DNA from: Rhizobium leguminosarum
Lineage (GTDB): Bacteria > Pseudomonadota > Alphaproteobacteria > Rhizobiales > Rhizobiaceae
Assembly (NCBI RefSeq): GCF_017876795.1
Contig: NZ_JAGIOR010000005.1
Span: 141,425 to 205,424, forward strand
Length of the DNA: 64,000 nt
Direction of reading: 5' to 3'
A program made the translations under genes and the position numbers. Shown one piece after another: positions 17,674-26,471 of this stretch; the first letter of the stretch is position 1, and each line of letters starts with the position of its first letter. The notes beneath the pieces were generated by a model, which worked only from the letters and a program-made list of their open reading frames with translations, was not told where the DNA came from and did not search any database.

Positions 17674-20638
17674 GGAAAGCGAAGTTGTTTGGATTGAAAC
17701 GGTTAGCGCGGATCGGCCTGAAGCGTTCGAGGGGTCGGTCAATTTCGTTCCAGAGATAGTCGCCGGTGAGTGCGATATGAGCCCAGGGAAGCGGTGCGAC
17801 CTGGGAGAGCAGCTCGGCGGGAATATCAATGCCCTGGGTGCGGACATAATCGACAGCGCGGCTGAGATAGACGGTGTTCCACAGGATAATGGCGTTGACG
17901 ACGAGGTTGAGACCTGACGCCCGATAGGCCATGGTTTCCGCCACGCGGTTGCGCAGCTCGCCAAGCTGGTGGAGGAAGACCGCCCGGGCAAGGGCGTGAC
18001 GGCTTTCACCCTTGTTGAGGATGGCATGCGATCTGCGCCGGAGCTTGGTGTCGAGCAACCAGTCGCAGATGAAGATCGAGCGTTCAATCCGGCCCATTTC
18101 ACGCAGCGCCTGATTGAGCCGGTTTTGCCGAGGCGATGCGGCAAGCTTCTTGAGGATGACGGACGGCGGCACCAGGCCCGCGCCGATCGATGCCTTCAAC
18201 CGCAAGACCTCATTCCAGTGCTGCTCGATGACATCCATGTTGACGGTTCCCGCGATCAGCGCCCCGAGCGGCTCGTACGCCGGGTCGGGATCGATGACGA
18301 AGAGCCTGCGATTGCCGAGATTGCGGATACGGGGAATGAGCCTATAGCCGAAACCGTGGAACATAGCGAATGTCGTTTCGGTCGCGCCGGCGGTATCGGT
18401 TGCATGCTCATGGATTTCGACCGAGCTCTCGTTGTGAAGGAGGCCGTCGAGCACGTAGGGCGCTTCGCTCTCGGACGCCTGGATCATCCGGGAGAAAAAG
18501 GAGGCGAAACGATTGGACAGGAAGCCATAGACCGAGGCACCTGGTCTTTTGCCGTATTTTGCATTGTATTCGAGACTGGCTTCACCGCGCCCGCCTGCCG
18601 GAAAGAACTGCCCGTCCGAGGAGGAGATATGACCGTCGCCCCAGACCTCGGCGAACGGATGGGCTTGCTGCGCATCGACCAGCACGGCAGTCGCCGTGGC
18701 GTAGGTTTCTGATCGTAGATGCCGATCCACCATTAGCATCATCTGGTGGATTGTGACGCCGCGTGAGCTTTCCGCCATGCGTTCAGCACCGGCATTGGTG
18801 GCGTCGGCAAGGATAGCGGCCATCAGTGCTGCCTCATCGTTCGCCGTCTCGCCGGTGCGATAGTGTGTGAAGCTGTCAAGGAACCTGGTCCAGCTGTGGA
18901 CCTCAGCAAGCAGGCTGGTGATCCTGATCCGGGGCACGAGGATATAAAGACGCCGGCTGAGCGCGACGATCCTGTCACGCTCCTCCTCGCGGATCGGGGA
19001 GACCGACAAACCCTTGTCGGAAATAGCCGCATCTGGAATGGCGTTGGCGGCCGCCGCCCTTGCCAGCTCTTTGAGTTTCGCGTCGAGTGTGGCGGTTCGT
19101 TCGGCTCGCCATTCGGCAAAGCTGTCAGGGATGGCAAGCCCGAGCCGCCCTTCGGCGCGCATCAGGGCGAAGATCGGTCGAGGCAGAAGATAATCCTCGA
19201 AACTGCGCCATGCCCGGCTGCCATCAACCCATATGTCGCCGGCCCGCAGGCGCTCCCGCAGGTGAACGAGCACCGCCACTTCCCAGGCCCGCAGGTCGAT
19301 GGTGACACCGTCCGAGCGCACACGTCGCCGCCACTTGCGGGTCATGAACGCGAACGGCACCTGCGCGGGTAGTTTCCTGCCACTGTAGAGCGCACGCAGA
19401 TGATCCACTGCCCTCAAAACCGGATCATCGGGACGAAACGACCGGAAAGAGAACGCGCCGACCATGAGCCTGCCCAGCTTTCGCAGCGATTTGTGCCGCT
19501 CTATGAGCTCATCGAATTCGTCGCTGCGATCGGGGCGCACGACGGACCTGGCTGCCGCCATGCTGGCGGTCAATCCGTCCCAGCCGAGTGAGACTGCAAT
19601 TGCGGATGCGAGATCGGTGTTGCTCTCACGGGCGGCCAGAAGCGCCTCGCCAAGCTTGAGATGATCGAGCGCCACCCCATCAAGAATCTCGGCTTCTTTC
19701 AGCCGGCGTTCTGTGCGGCTCAGTTCAGCCTTGCGACGTGTGCTGCCGATCAGTTTGCAGAACATGTCGATCGCAAGGTCGGTGATTGCCGCCTGCCTCT
19801 CGATGACGAACGCCGTCAGCGTGGCGTAGCGGCGCTCGGATGTCAGGCGTCGTATCTCACGGGCATGCAGAATGCGGGCGTCCCGAGCGATGATGCCATA
19901 GCGGTTGGCATGGATCGTTTTACGCCGCTCATCGGAAATCGCCGCCGAACGCAGAACCTCAAGCCGGGCAATCAGGCCCTTGAGGTTTTTCAGTTTCGTC
20001 CCCTCCGGCGCTTCCGCAATCCAGCCGAGATGGCTCCGATCGCCGGACCGATCGATGAGAAGCTGATCAAGCGCCTCGATGGACGGTTGCTCCATGCCCC
20101 GGATCAAGCCGCGATAAGCCTGTCGTCGCGCTGCCGCCCGGCCCGCCATCGCCAGACGTATCAGCAGTTCCGGCACAGGAACGAGCAGCTTCCTCTCCTT
20201 CAAGGCTTCGATCACGGCCTTGGTGATCGGCTCGCCTTGTTCGGTCGCGGCGGCCTCGCGTGCCGCCGCGGTGATCAGGGATCGATAATCGCTCGCCCGG
20301 ACGGGCTGGAGATCCAGTGCGACGACAATCTCCCGCGTATGTTCTCGACGGGTTTCCTCCCGCTGGGCATAGAGTGCGAACACCGCAGCGTCGATGCCGA
20401 GCTGGTCGGCGACAACGGAGATGACCGCCTGAGGCGGAACTTCCCCAGCGCGGAGCGGACGACCGAGGTCACGCACCAGGGCGAGTTGGATGGCAAAACC
20501 CAGACGATTATTCGATCGGCGATGCGCCCTGGCGAAAGCGATGTCCTCAGCGGACAGCGCATAGCGCGCAAGCGCCTCTTCATAAACGTCGGGTGGGTCG
20601 AACAGAACGGTACGTGACTGCGCGTCGAGGAAGGCCAT
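17669..20638 (-). CDS. tnpA: Tn3-family transposase TnpA
   Basis: A 989-residue DDE transposase, the normal size for Tn3 TnpA. N-terminal region starts MAFLDAQSRTVLFDPPD; catalytic core visible at GDGHISSSDGQFFPAG (first Asp), HEHATDTAGATE (second Asp) and the C-terminal DAVR-type region RNRVAETMAYRASGLNLVVN (Glu/Asn region). Catalyses replicative transposition at the 38-bp ends. The resolvase gene lies just upstream with a 14-base gap on the same strand. Confidence 0.95.
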   Translation of the reverse strand: MAFLDAQSRTVLFDPPDVYEEALARYALSAEDIAFARAHRRSNNRLGFAIQLALVRDLGRPLRAGEVPPQAVISVVADQLGIDAAVFALYAQREETRREHTREIVVALDLQPVRASDYRSLITAAAREAAATEQGEPITKAVIEALKERKLLVPVPELLIRLAMAGRAAARRQAYRGLIRGMEQPSIEALDQLLIDRSGDRSHLGWIAEAPEGTKLKNLKGLIARLEVLRSAAISDERRKTIHANRYGIIARDARILHAREIRRLTSERRYATLTAFVIERQAAITDLAIDMFCKLIGSTRRKAELSRTERRLKEAEILDGVALDHLKLGEALLAARESNTDLASAIAVSLGWDGLTASMAAARSVVRPDRSDEFDELIERHKSLRKLGRLMVGAFSFRSFRPDDPVLRAVDHLRALYSGRKLPAQVPFAFMTRKWRRRVRSDGVTIDLRAWEVAVLVHLRERLRAGDIWVDGSRAWRSFEDYLLPRPIFALMRAEGRLGLAIPDSFAEWRAERTATLDAKLKELARAAAANAIPDAAISDKGLSVSPIREEERDRIVALSRRLYILVPRIRITSLLAEVHSWTRFLDSFTHYRTGETANDEAALMAAILADATNAGAERMAESSRGVTIHQMMLMVDRHLRSETYATATAVLVDAQQAHPFAEVWGDGHISSSDGQFFPAGGRGEASLEYNAKYGKRPGASVYGFLSNRFASFFSRMIQASESEAPYVLDGLLHNESSVEIHEHATDTAGATETTFAMFHGFGYRLIPRIRNLGNRRLFVIDPDPAYEPLGALIAGTVNMDVIEQHWNEVLRLKASIGAGLVPPSVILKKLAASPRQNRLNQALREMGRIERSIFICDWLLDTKLRRRSHAILNKGESRHALARAVFLHQLGELRNRVAETMAYRASGLNLVVNAIILWNTVYLSRAVDYVRTQGIDIPAELLSQVAPLPWAHIALTGDYLWNEIDRPLERFRPIRANRFNPNNFAFP

Positions 20639-20652
20639 CGGTCACACCGCTC

Positions 20653-21258
20653 TCAAACTGGGGGAGCAGGCTCATCTTCTTTGCCCGGTCCGGTCCATCC
20701 TGTTCGCCGCAATGTGTCGATGAGCGTCGAGCGCGGCACCTTGAATGTCCGACACACCGACGCCTTGCTGGCGCCGGCTTCCAGCGCCGCCAGAATCTGC
20801 TCGACCTTTTCGGTGTCGATCGTCGGTGGCCTGCCGCCCTTGCGACCGCGCCGGCGTGCCGCCGCCAGACCAGCGTTGACCCGCTCCGTGATCAGCACTC
20901 TCTCGTATTCGGCAAGCGTGCCAAACAGGTTGAACAGGAATGCGCCGTGCGAATTCGTCGTATCGATCGCTTCCGTCAACGAGCGGAAGGCGACCCCGCG
21001 TATCTTCAGATCCTCGACGAGCCGGATCAGGTGGGAGAGTGACCGGCCCAGACGGTCGAGCTTCCAAACGACTAGGACGTCACCTTCGCACAATTCTGCA
21101 AGGCAAGCCTTCAGCCCCGGCCGATCGTCGCGCGCGCCCGAAGCACGATCCTGATGCAGGTGACGCTGATCGACCCCGGCCGCAAGCAGGGCGTCGCGCT
21201 GCAAGGCAACCGACTGCCGCTCATCACTGCTCGATACCCGCATGTAACCAATCAACAT
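20653..21258 (-). CDS. tnpR: Tn3 resolvase TnpR-like
   Basis: A 201-residue serine recombinase starting MLIGYMRVSSSDERQSV (an ATG nine bases upstream is also possible). Catalytic serine in YMRVS; VVWKLDRLGRSLSHLIRLVE; FRSLTEAIDTTNSHG; C-terminal helix-turn-helix KASVCRTFKVPRSTLIDTL. It should resolve transposition cointegrates at a res site, expected in the 21268-21405 interval between its start and the right inverted repeat. Confidence 0.92.
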   Translation of the reverse strand: MLIGYMRVSSSDERQSVALQRDALLAAGVDQRHLHQDRASGARDDRPGLKACLAELCEGDVLVVWKLDRLGRSLSHLIRLVEDLKIRGVAFRSLTEAIDTTNSHGAFLFNLFGTLAEYERVLITERVNAGLAAARRRGRKGGRPPTIDTEKVEQILAALEAGASKASVCRTFKVPRSTLIDTLRRTGWTGPGKEDEPAPPV

Positions 21259-21405
21259 GCACGACAAACCTCAAATTCCGAGTTGCCGCACAGTCTCACA
21301 TTCCGACAGGGTTTGTCGCGTAAATAATTGCCCGGTCACCCCGTCGATTTCGACGCGCCGAACCGCTACGCGGAAATCATCTGTTTTCCGTCACACGAAA
21401 AATCT

Positions 21406-21443
21406 CTTAGCGGGTATTATTGCAGAGATTCCCACGGAGCCCC
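21406..21443. repeat. Right terminal inverted repeat of Tn3 element 1
   Basis: 38 bp, the partner of 17636-17673. The hxs leader region begins directly after it. Confidence 0.88.
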
Positions 21444-21515
21444 TAGCTGGTCTGGGGCATTGTGAGCTCCGAATGTGGACGTAAGCACTTCTTATCATTA
21501 TCACGGCTTCATAGA

Positions 21516-21536
21516 ACGTACAAGTGCCGTGTACGT
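21516..21536. promoter_or_regulatory. Inverted repeat 1 upstream of hxs
   Basis: ACGTACA and TGTACGT, a perfect 7-bp inverted repeat with a 7-base loop. No T-run follows, so it is not a typical terminator; operator function is possible. Confidence 0.45.
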
Positions 21537-21539
21537 ATA

Positions 21540-21568
21540 ACCTCCGATAATTGGTACTTATCGGAGGT
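21540..21568. promoter_or_regulatory. Inverted repeat 2 upstream of hxs
   Basis: ACCTCCGATAA pairs perfectly with TTATCGGAGGT (11 bp) around a 7-base loop. It starts three bases after inverted repeat 1 and has the same loop length. Candidate regulator site or RNA hairpin; no T-run follows. Confidence 0.5.
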
Positions 21569-21884
21569 GAGCCGGACCCTAAAGGATCTCAAGCGATGAC
21601 GGAAGGTAATGGCATCTTGGCTTCCAGAACACAAAAAAACAGCATTAATTCACATGGTTAAGGAAACGGAAACGGCGAAATTTTGACCTTTGCTGGGAGT
21701 AAGGCGGGGCACAATGACCTGATCAGTCACTGGGGGAGGCCTAAACCCGCCCACGCCCCGGCGGCCAGCTCGGGCCAAAATGGAACGTGGACATCCTGTT
21801 GTTCTCAGCCAAATGCAATACAACCATCTGGTGATCACGCGGCCAAGTTGGTACAATTGATGCGGAGAGGATCGCCATTGTCCG

Positions 21885-22172
21885 ATGGAAATAACAGAAT
21901 TCAGCACGCCGATTCAAAGATATGAACGACGCACTTTGATCGATTTCGACGAAGCGCATCGACCTTACCTCGCTGCGGCCATCCTTCGTTTCAATGCGGC
22001 GAATGCTGCGGCAAGGGTTGAGGTGTCGAAGCAAATTACGCTGTCCGATGACGGTACGTCGCCCATCGACGCATTGATCGCAAATTTCCACCACTGCCTC
22101 TACCGAGAGAAGATCTATTCGGAGACGCTTCCCCTCCGTCGGGCTCTCATCAAAGGTGTTCTCGGGCGATGA
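21885..22172 (+). CDS. hxsD: His-Xaa-Ser system protein HxsD
   Basis: A 95-residue small protein, first gene of the four-gene hxs operon. It begins MEITEFSTPIQRYERR and ends YSETLPLRRALIKGVLGR; mostly helical and with no catalytic motif. Length, position directly before hxsB and the partners fit the HxsD family. Its stop overlaps the hxsB start by four bases (ATGA). Role in the system is unknown; HxsD proteins have been suggested to assist the radical SAM enzymes. Confidence 0.82.
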   Translation: MEITEFSTPIQRYERRTLIDFDEAHRPYLAAAILRFNAANAAARVEVSKQITLSDDGTSPIDALIANFHHCLYREKIYSETLPLRRALIKGVLGR

Positions 22173-23575
22173 CCGTCTTCCCACTGAAATTCACGCGTGT
22201 GGCTTCTGATTACCTATTCGTTGACGACGCCGGCAGGTATTTCCGGGCAGATGGCGGGTTCCTTGAGCGATACGCCGGTGGCGATCTGACCGCCTCAGAT
22301 AGCGGGTTTCTTCATTCGAACGGGCATGCATTCGATGAAATCGGCGACCCAGCGTATATGGGTTTTGCATATCGGTGGGCACAGCGACTGCATCGTCCGC
22401 AGGAGCTGAATTATGTCATTCTCGTGCCGACACTTCGCTGCAATTTGGCGTGCGGCTACTGCCAGGTGTCGCGGGTCAACGAAAACACCAGTGGGTTTGA
22501 CTGGACTGAGGACACGCTCGCCCAGGTCCTTCGTTTTCTCGATGGCATGGACACAGCAAGTGCGAAAATCGAGTTTCAAGGCGGCGAACCGCTTTTGCGA
22601 TTGGACCTGCTGGAGACAGTTCGAGAGTTTGCGCGGCGCAAATTCAAGGACGCAAGCTTCACCGTTTGTACCAATCTGCAGTCTGTTTCCGATGAAGCCT
22701 GGATGTTTCTCGACGCTTCGGACACATTCGTTAGTACGTCGCTTGATGGTGACCTTTCGGCTCATCAACGGCAGCGGACAATCACATCCCCCGGCACCGA
22801 CCAGTTTGTTTCGAACCTTCGCTATGGGATCGGAAGGCTAGGGCGAGGGAAAGTGTCGGCGTTGCCGACGCTTGATATTAACAATTCGCCAACCCCGAAC
22901 CAGATCATTGAGACTTTCGGCGACTTCGGCTTTCGTTCCATTTTCCTCCGGCCTATCAACCACCAAGGTTTCGCTCGGAAGCGATACCAGACAATGGGTA
23001 TGGACGAGCGATGGAACGACTATCATGGCCGTTTCATTGAGGCATTGATCGAGCACAATTGGACAGCAGATTTCCCTGTCGAGGAATTCTACTTCACACA
23101 TTGTCTTCGCCGGGTTCTACGCGGCGGCCATAACCATCATGTGGACCTTCGCAACCCGAACATCCTGGGTAAGGACTACATGGTCATCGATTTTGACGGC
23201 ACATTTTATCCGTCGGACGAGGCAAGGATGGTGACGAGAGTGGGGCAGATCGATCTGAGTGTTGGCAACCTTTGGGATGGCATCGATCAGGCAAAACTCG
23301 ATGTCTTGAATGAGGAAGCCACTAACTCGTTCCATCCAGATTGCATCCACTGTCCATACCAGGCGGCCTGCGGCGTTGACGTGATCGACGACCTCTCCCG
23401 GTATGGTCGTATCGACGTGCCGAAGCGTGACACCACCTTCTGCCGACGCCACACTGCGATCTTCGACAAGATATTCGAATTGCTCTATTCGGATGACAAA
23501 AAAGCCCACAAGAGCCTTGCGGCATGGGCCGGAATTCCGGAGTTCGATCCTTCGCTGGCCCCAATACACACATGA
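22169..23575 (+). CDS. hxsB: Radical SAM protein HxsB
   Basis: A 468-residue radical SAM enzyme. The cluster motif is CNLACGYC (Cys91, Cys95, Cys98; CX3CX2C), followed by FQGGEPLLRLDLLE (GGEP motif). A C-terminal Cys-rich region (CIHCPYQAACG ... FCRRH) resembles a SPASM-type auxiliary cluster domain. Known HxsB members are proposed to modify the His-Xaa-Ser repeat protein HxsA; the chemistry has not been shown. Coupled by 4-base overlaps to hxsD and hxsC. Confidence 0.9.
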   Translation: MTVFPLKFTRVASDYLFVDDAGRYFRADGGFLERYAGGDLTASDSGFLHSNGHAFDEIGDPAYMGFAYRWAQRLHRPQELNYVILVPTLRCNLACGYCQVSRVNENTSGFDWTEDTLAQVLRFLDGMDTASAKIEFQGGEPLLRLDLLETVREFARRKFKDASFTVCTNLQSVSDEAWMFLDASDTFVSTSLDGDLSAHQRQRTITSPGTDQFVSNLRYGIGRLGRGKVSALPTLDINNSPTPNQIIETFGDFGFRSIFLRPINHQGFARKRYQTMGMDERWNDYHGRFIEALIEHNWTADFPVEEFYFTHCLRRVLRGGHNHHVDLRNPNILGKDYMVIDFDGTFYPSDEARMVTRVGQIDLSVGNLWDGIDQAKLDVLNEEATNSFHPDCIHCPYQAACGVDVIDDLSRYGRIDVPKRDTTFCRRHTAIFDKIFELLYSDDKKAHKSLAAWAGIPEFDPSLAPIHT

Positions 23576-24654
23576 TCGATTTGCGGCTCAAGATCGATGA
23601 CGTTCCAATTGACCATCCAAGTATCGTTCGCTTACGTACCGACGCGGTGGAGAGTGAGCATGATGCTGTCCTGATCGATCGTGACCACGAGAGTCAGATC
23701 TTCGATCTCGCTGGCTATTCGCTTCGCGTCTACTGCGATCCCCAAACCGATCTTGACGGCGACGTGCTGCTTCTAGTTCCCGGTCAAAACTCGGCTCGTC
23801 GATTGGTGCGAGCAGGGTCGAGGCACAACACCTTCCTGGTGACCGAGCAATGCGACCAGCTCTGCGTGATGTGCTCGCAGCCTCCGAAGAAATATCACGT
23901 CGACCTCTTCGAGCAATTCACAGTCGCCACCACCTTGGCCCCGGAAAACGCTCGGATCACAATATCTGGCGGCGAGCCGCTACTACACAAACGAAGACTA
24001 TATCAATTCCTCGTCGCCGCTGCGAAGGCCCGACCGGATATCTCATTTCATGTTCTGACCAACGGCCAGTTTTTCGAACCTGGCGACATTGCCATAATTG
24101 ATGAGATCGGAAGAGATCGCGTGCTGTGGGGCATTCCACTGTATGCGCCTTGCGCCGAACTTCACGATAGCATCGTTGCAAAGCGGGGTGCGTTTGAAAC
24201 GTTGTCGCAGAATTTCGTGACGCTAATGAGGGCGGGAGCGGCGGTCGAGCTTCGGACGGTTGTCCTTCAGCAGAACTGGGATGTGTTGCCACGGCTCGCG
24301 GACTACGCCTCGACCCGGCTTCCGTTCATTGATGTTTGGGCTATCATGCAACTAGAAAATATCGGTTACGGCAGAATGAATTGGGCGCATTCGTTCAAGG
24401 ATACCTCGCTGGATTTCGGGCAACTGCGGAGCGCCCTCAATCTCGCGATTGGGCGCGGTATCCAGACTCTTCTTTATAATTTCCCGCTTTGCACGGTTCC
24501 CCCACAGTACCGGCATCTGGCACCAGGCACGATTTCAGACTGGAAGAACAAATTCCTCGAAGAGTGCGGCGAATGTGCGTTGCGCTCCACTTGTGGTGGA
24601 TTTTTTGAATGGTATAAAGCTGATCAGGGATTTGGGGGACTGTCACGACAATGA
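23572..24654 (+). CDS. hxsC: Radical SAM protein HxsC
   Basis: A 360-residue second radical SAM enzyme. ATG 23572 overlaps the hxsB stop by four bases. The cluster motif is CDQLCVMC (Cys94, Cys98, Cys101), then ISGGEPLLHKRRLYQFL. The C-terminus carries CGECALRSTCGGFFEW, again suggestive of extra metal ligands. Two radical SAM enzymes next to a repeat protein is the signature of the His-Xaa-Ser system. Confidence 0.9.
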   Translation: MIDLRLKIDDVPIDHPSIVRLRTDAVESEHDAVLIDRDHESQIFDLAGYSLRVYCDPQTDLDGDVLLLVPGQNSARRLVRAGSRHNTFLVTEQCDQLCVMCSQPPKKYHVDLFEQFTVATTLAPENARITISGGEPLLHKRRLYQFLVAAAKARPDISFHVLTNGQFFEPGDIAIIDEIGRDRVLWGIPLYAPCAELHDSIVAKRGAFETLSQNFVTLMRAGAAVELRTVVLQQNWDVLPRLADYASTRLPFIDVWAIMQLENIGYGRMNWAHSFKDTSLDFGQLRSALNLAIGRGIQTLLYNFPLCTVPPQYRHLAPGTISDWKNKFLEECGECALRSTCGGFFEWYKADQGFGGLSRQ

Positions 24655-25286
24655 AGAAGCGCAGGGTTTACCTGGTGCCGTCATTGATTGCGGCTGGGTT
24701 TATGCCATCAAAAAGCGATGCAGCGCCACTTGTCGGCCCTACCAAACAGAACCCTGCAACCACTCTCTTTGAGCGGCTGCAGGTCAAGCAGGTCTACACC
24801 CTCGCAGGTCATAGCTCACATTCGAGCCACGCCAGTCACGCTAGCCATGCGTCAGGCTCTGGCGGCGGCTACGTCTGGCCGCGCGGCGGCGGCGACAACA
24901 GCACGACTTATACGCAGCCAGACCCGACGCCGCGCTATTCGCCCAATCCCGGACCCGTCATCAGAAGTCTTCCTACTACTCCTAACATACCGGCGGCGAC
25001 GTCGACTGACAGCTATCCGACGCAGGTTGCCCCGCAATCTAACTCGGTGAATACAGCGCCAATGCCGCTGAAGACGTTGCCAGGCAACTCGGACAAATTT
25101 CGCCGTATCGTTATTCAGGTTCAGACCGCTCTGGTTGCCTTTGGCTATTACGGCGGCCCGCTAACAGGGCAGGTCGATGCAGCAACGAGGGCCGGACTCA
25201 ATAAAATGCAGGATGCCTATGGGCTGAAGGTGACCGGAACGATCACGCCTCAGGTTCTCACAGCTTTTGGAATTTCAACAAACTGA
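24651..25286 (+). CDS. hxsA: His-Xaa-Ser repeat protein HxsA
   Basis: A 211-residue protein, the presumed modified substrate. The N-terminus (MKKRRVYLVPSLIAAGF, ending before KSDAAP) looks like a signal peptide. Residues 54-68 are five consecutive His-Xaa-Ser triplets (HSS, HSS, HAS, HAS, HAS), followed by Gly-rich and Pro/Thr-rich linkers. The last 65 residues form a peptidoglycan-binding domain (VQTALVAFGYYGGPLTGQVD, KMQDAYGLKVTGTIT). This suggests export and attachment at the cell wall. Start overlaps hxsC by four bases. Confidence 0.9.
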   Translation: MKKRRVYLVPSLIAAGFMPSKSDAAPLVGPTKQNPATTLFERLQVKQVYTLAGHSSHSSHASHASHASGSGGGYVWPRGGGDNSTTYTQPDPTPRYSPNPGPVIRSLPTTPNIPAATSTDSYPTQVAPQSNSVNTAPMPLKTLPGNSDKFRRIVIQVQTALVAFGYYGGPLTGQVDAATRAGLNKMQDAYGLKVTGTITPQVLTAFGISTN

Positions 25287-25310
25287 TCCGATGAGATCGT
25301 GGAGGGAGCG

Positions 25311-26471
25311 ATGCGCCCGTCTGTCTTCATTTCCGGTCTCATTTCATTGGCTGCGCTAATCGCAAGCCCCAGTCACGCAGCGATCAGACTTGCCCATGTG
25401 AAAGCGGCGAACAACGACATCTTGTTGATTCAAGGAACGTTCGAGCCCAGCGACCTTCCCGATAAGCTCGAAGCCGAAATCAAGAACAGCGGTCCGAAAT
25501 TCATCGCGTTCAATTCGTCGGGCGGCGATGCAGATGCCGCAATCGGATATGGCCGGGCTATTCGTCGGCTGAAGCTTTCGACGTTGCAAGTTTCAGGTTC
25601 GAAGTGCGAGGCTGCATGCTTACTCGCTTTTGCCGGTGGAGTGCGGCGTTATGCGGAAGACGCCTCGATGGTCGTTGATCGAACACTTCTTTCGCCGGGA
25701 AGCTCGGGCCCGCAAACCGGAACCGATAGATACAGAGCCTACCTTGCGGACATGGGCCTCGACCCCACCTTGTTCACGTTTGTCACCGATCTGACCGACG
25801 GCGATCGACGGGTGCTGTCGCTGATCGACATGGCTGGCTTTGGTCTCGTGACGGGGCAGCCTACCCCCTATCTGGCACCGACGGCGGAAGAGACTGCCGT
25901 ATCCAACGAGGAGCCCTCGACAGCATTGAACGAAGCCGCGCTACAGTTTTTCCTGGAAACACAGCGGACCTGGTCGACGAACGAAGGAATGTCCTTCCTC
26001 GCGAACAACTACGGAGATCCCGTTGTCTATTACGGCTCCCGGCGCTCGAAGGCAGACGTCCTAAACGAGAAGCAACAGTTCGCTGAACGGTGGCCTGTGC
26101 GCATTTATGCCGTTCGGTCTGGCACAGCACACGCAGCATGCTTTGATATCTGTACCGTCTTCGCTGTGGTCGAATGGTATACCTACAGCCCCGCCCGTAA
26201 AAAATCATCGTCTGGCGCGGTAAATGCAGCGATGACATGGGACCCCGCGACCCACAAAATTCTGGCGGAGAATGGTATGATCAAGATTAAGGACAGCTCG
26301 GTGGCTGGACCAGATCGGATTATTCGTCGCTGGCTGACCGACAACGCTGCGTGCTCGTTATCGTACGCCCAGGACGCTTGTAATTCACAAGCACTGCTTC
26401 TTACGGAATTGACCAACAGCGGCTGGTGCCGCAAACCCGATGCGACTTGGTGGCCGTGCACTCCTCAATAA
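25311..26471 (+). CDS. Secreted ClpP/crotonase-like protein
   Basis: A 386-residue protein with a clear signal peptide (MRPSVFISGLISLAALIASPSHA). ATG 25311 follows GGAGGGA. Residues about 60-140 resemble periplasmic ClpP-like serine protease folds: AFNSSGGDADAAIGYGRAIR and CEAACLLAFAGG. In relatives the second block usually reads SAC, with the nucleophilic serine; here it is EAAC, so the serine may be missing. The C-terminal half carries several cysteines and is unrecognised. It sits 24 bases after hxsA on the same strand and may be cotranscribed with the hxs operon. Role unknown. Confidence 0.68.
   Translation: MRPSVFISGLISLAALIASPSHAAIRLAHVKAANNDILLIQGTFEPSDLPDKLEAEIKNSGPKFIAFNSSGGDADAAIGYGRAIRRLKLSTLQVSGSKCEAACLLAFAGGVRRYAEDASMVVDRTLLSPGSSGPQTGTDRYRAYLADMGLDPTLFTFVTDLTDGDRRVLSLIDMAGFGLVTGQPTPYLAPTAEETAVSNEEPSTALNEAALQFFLETQRTWSTNEGMSFLANNYGDPVVYYGSRRSKADVLNEKQQFAERWPVRIYAVRSGTAHAACFDICTVFAVVEWYTYSPARKKSSSGAVNAAMTWDPATHKILAENGMIKIKDSSVAGPDRIIRRWLTDNAACSLSYAQDACNSQALLLTELTNSGWCRKPDATWWPCTPQ

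Larger units (their letters stand above)
17636..21443. mobile_element. Tn3-family transposon 1
   Basis: Bounded by 38-bp inverted repeats starting GGGGCTCCGTGGG and ending CCCGCTAAG (17636-17673 and 21406-21443, two mismatches). Contains tnpA and a serine resolvase, both on the minus strand, and no passenger gene. The 5-bp flanks (GACAT left, TAGCT right) do not match, so no target duplication is seen; this suggests rearrangement after insertion. Confidence 0.88.
21444..21884. promoter_or_regulatory. Leader region of the hxs operon
   Basis: About 440 bases without a supported gene between the Tn3 right end and hxsD. It contains two adjacent perfect inverted repeats (annotated separately) and a GGAGAGG sequence at 21863-21869 that can serve as the hxsD ribosome site. 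Promoter boxes were not assigned with confidence. Confidence 0.45.

Noticed and set aside
21681..21720. TTGACC and CACAAT as an hxs promoter
   Set aside because: The spacing is 21 bases, too long for a normal sigma-70 promoter; not annotated.
24780..24860. Short tandem repeats read as a possible CRISPR or minisatellite
   Set aside because: These are the codon repeats for the His-Xaa-Ser triplets of HxsA, not spaced repeats.
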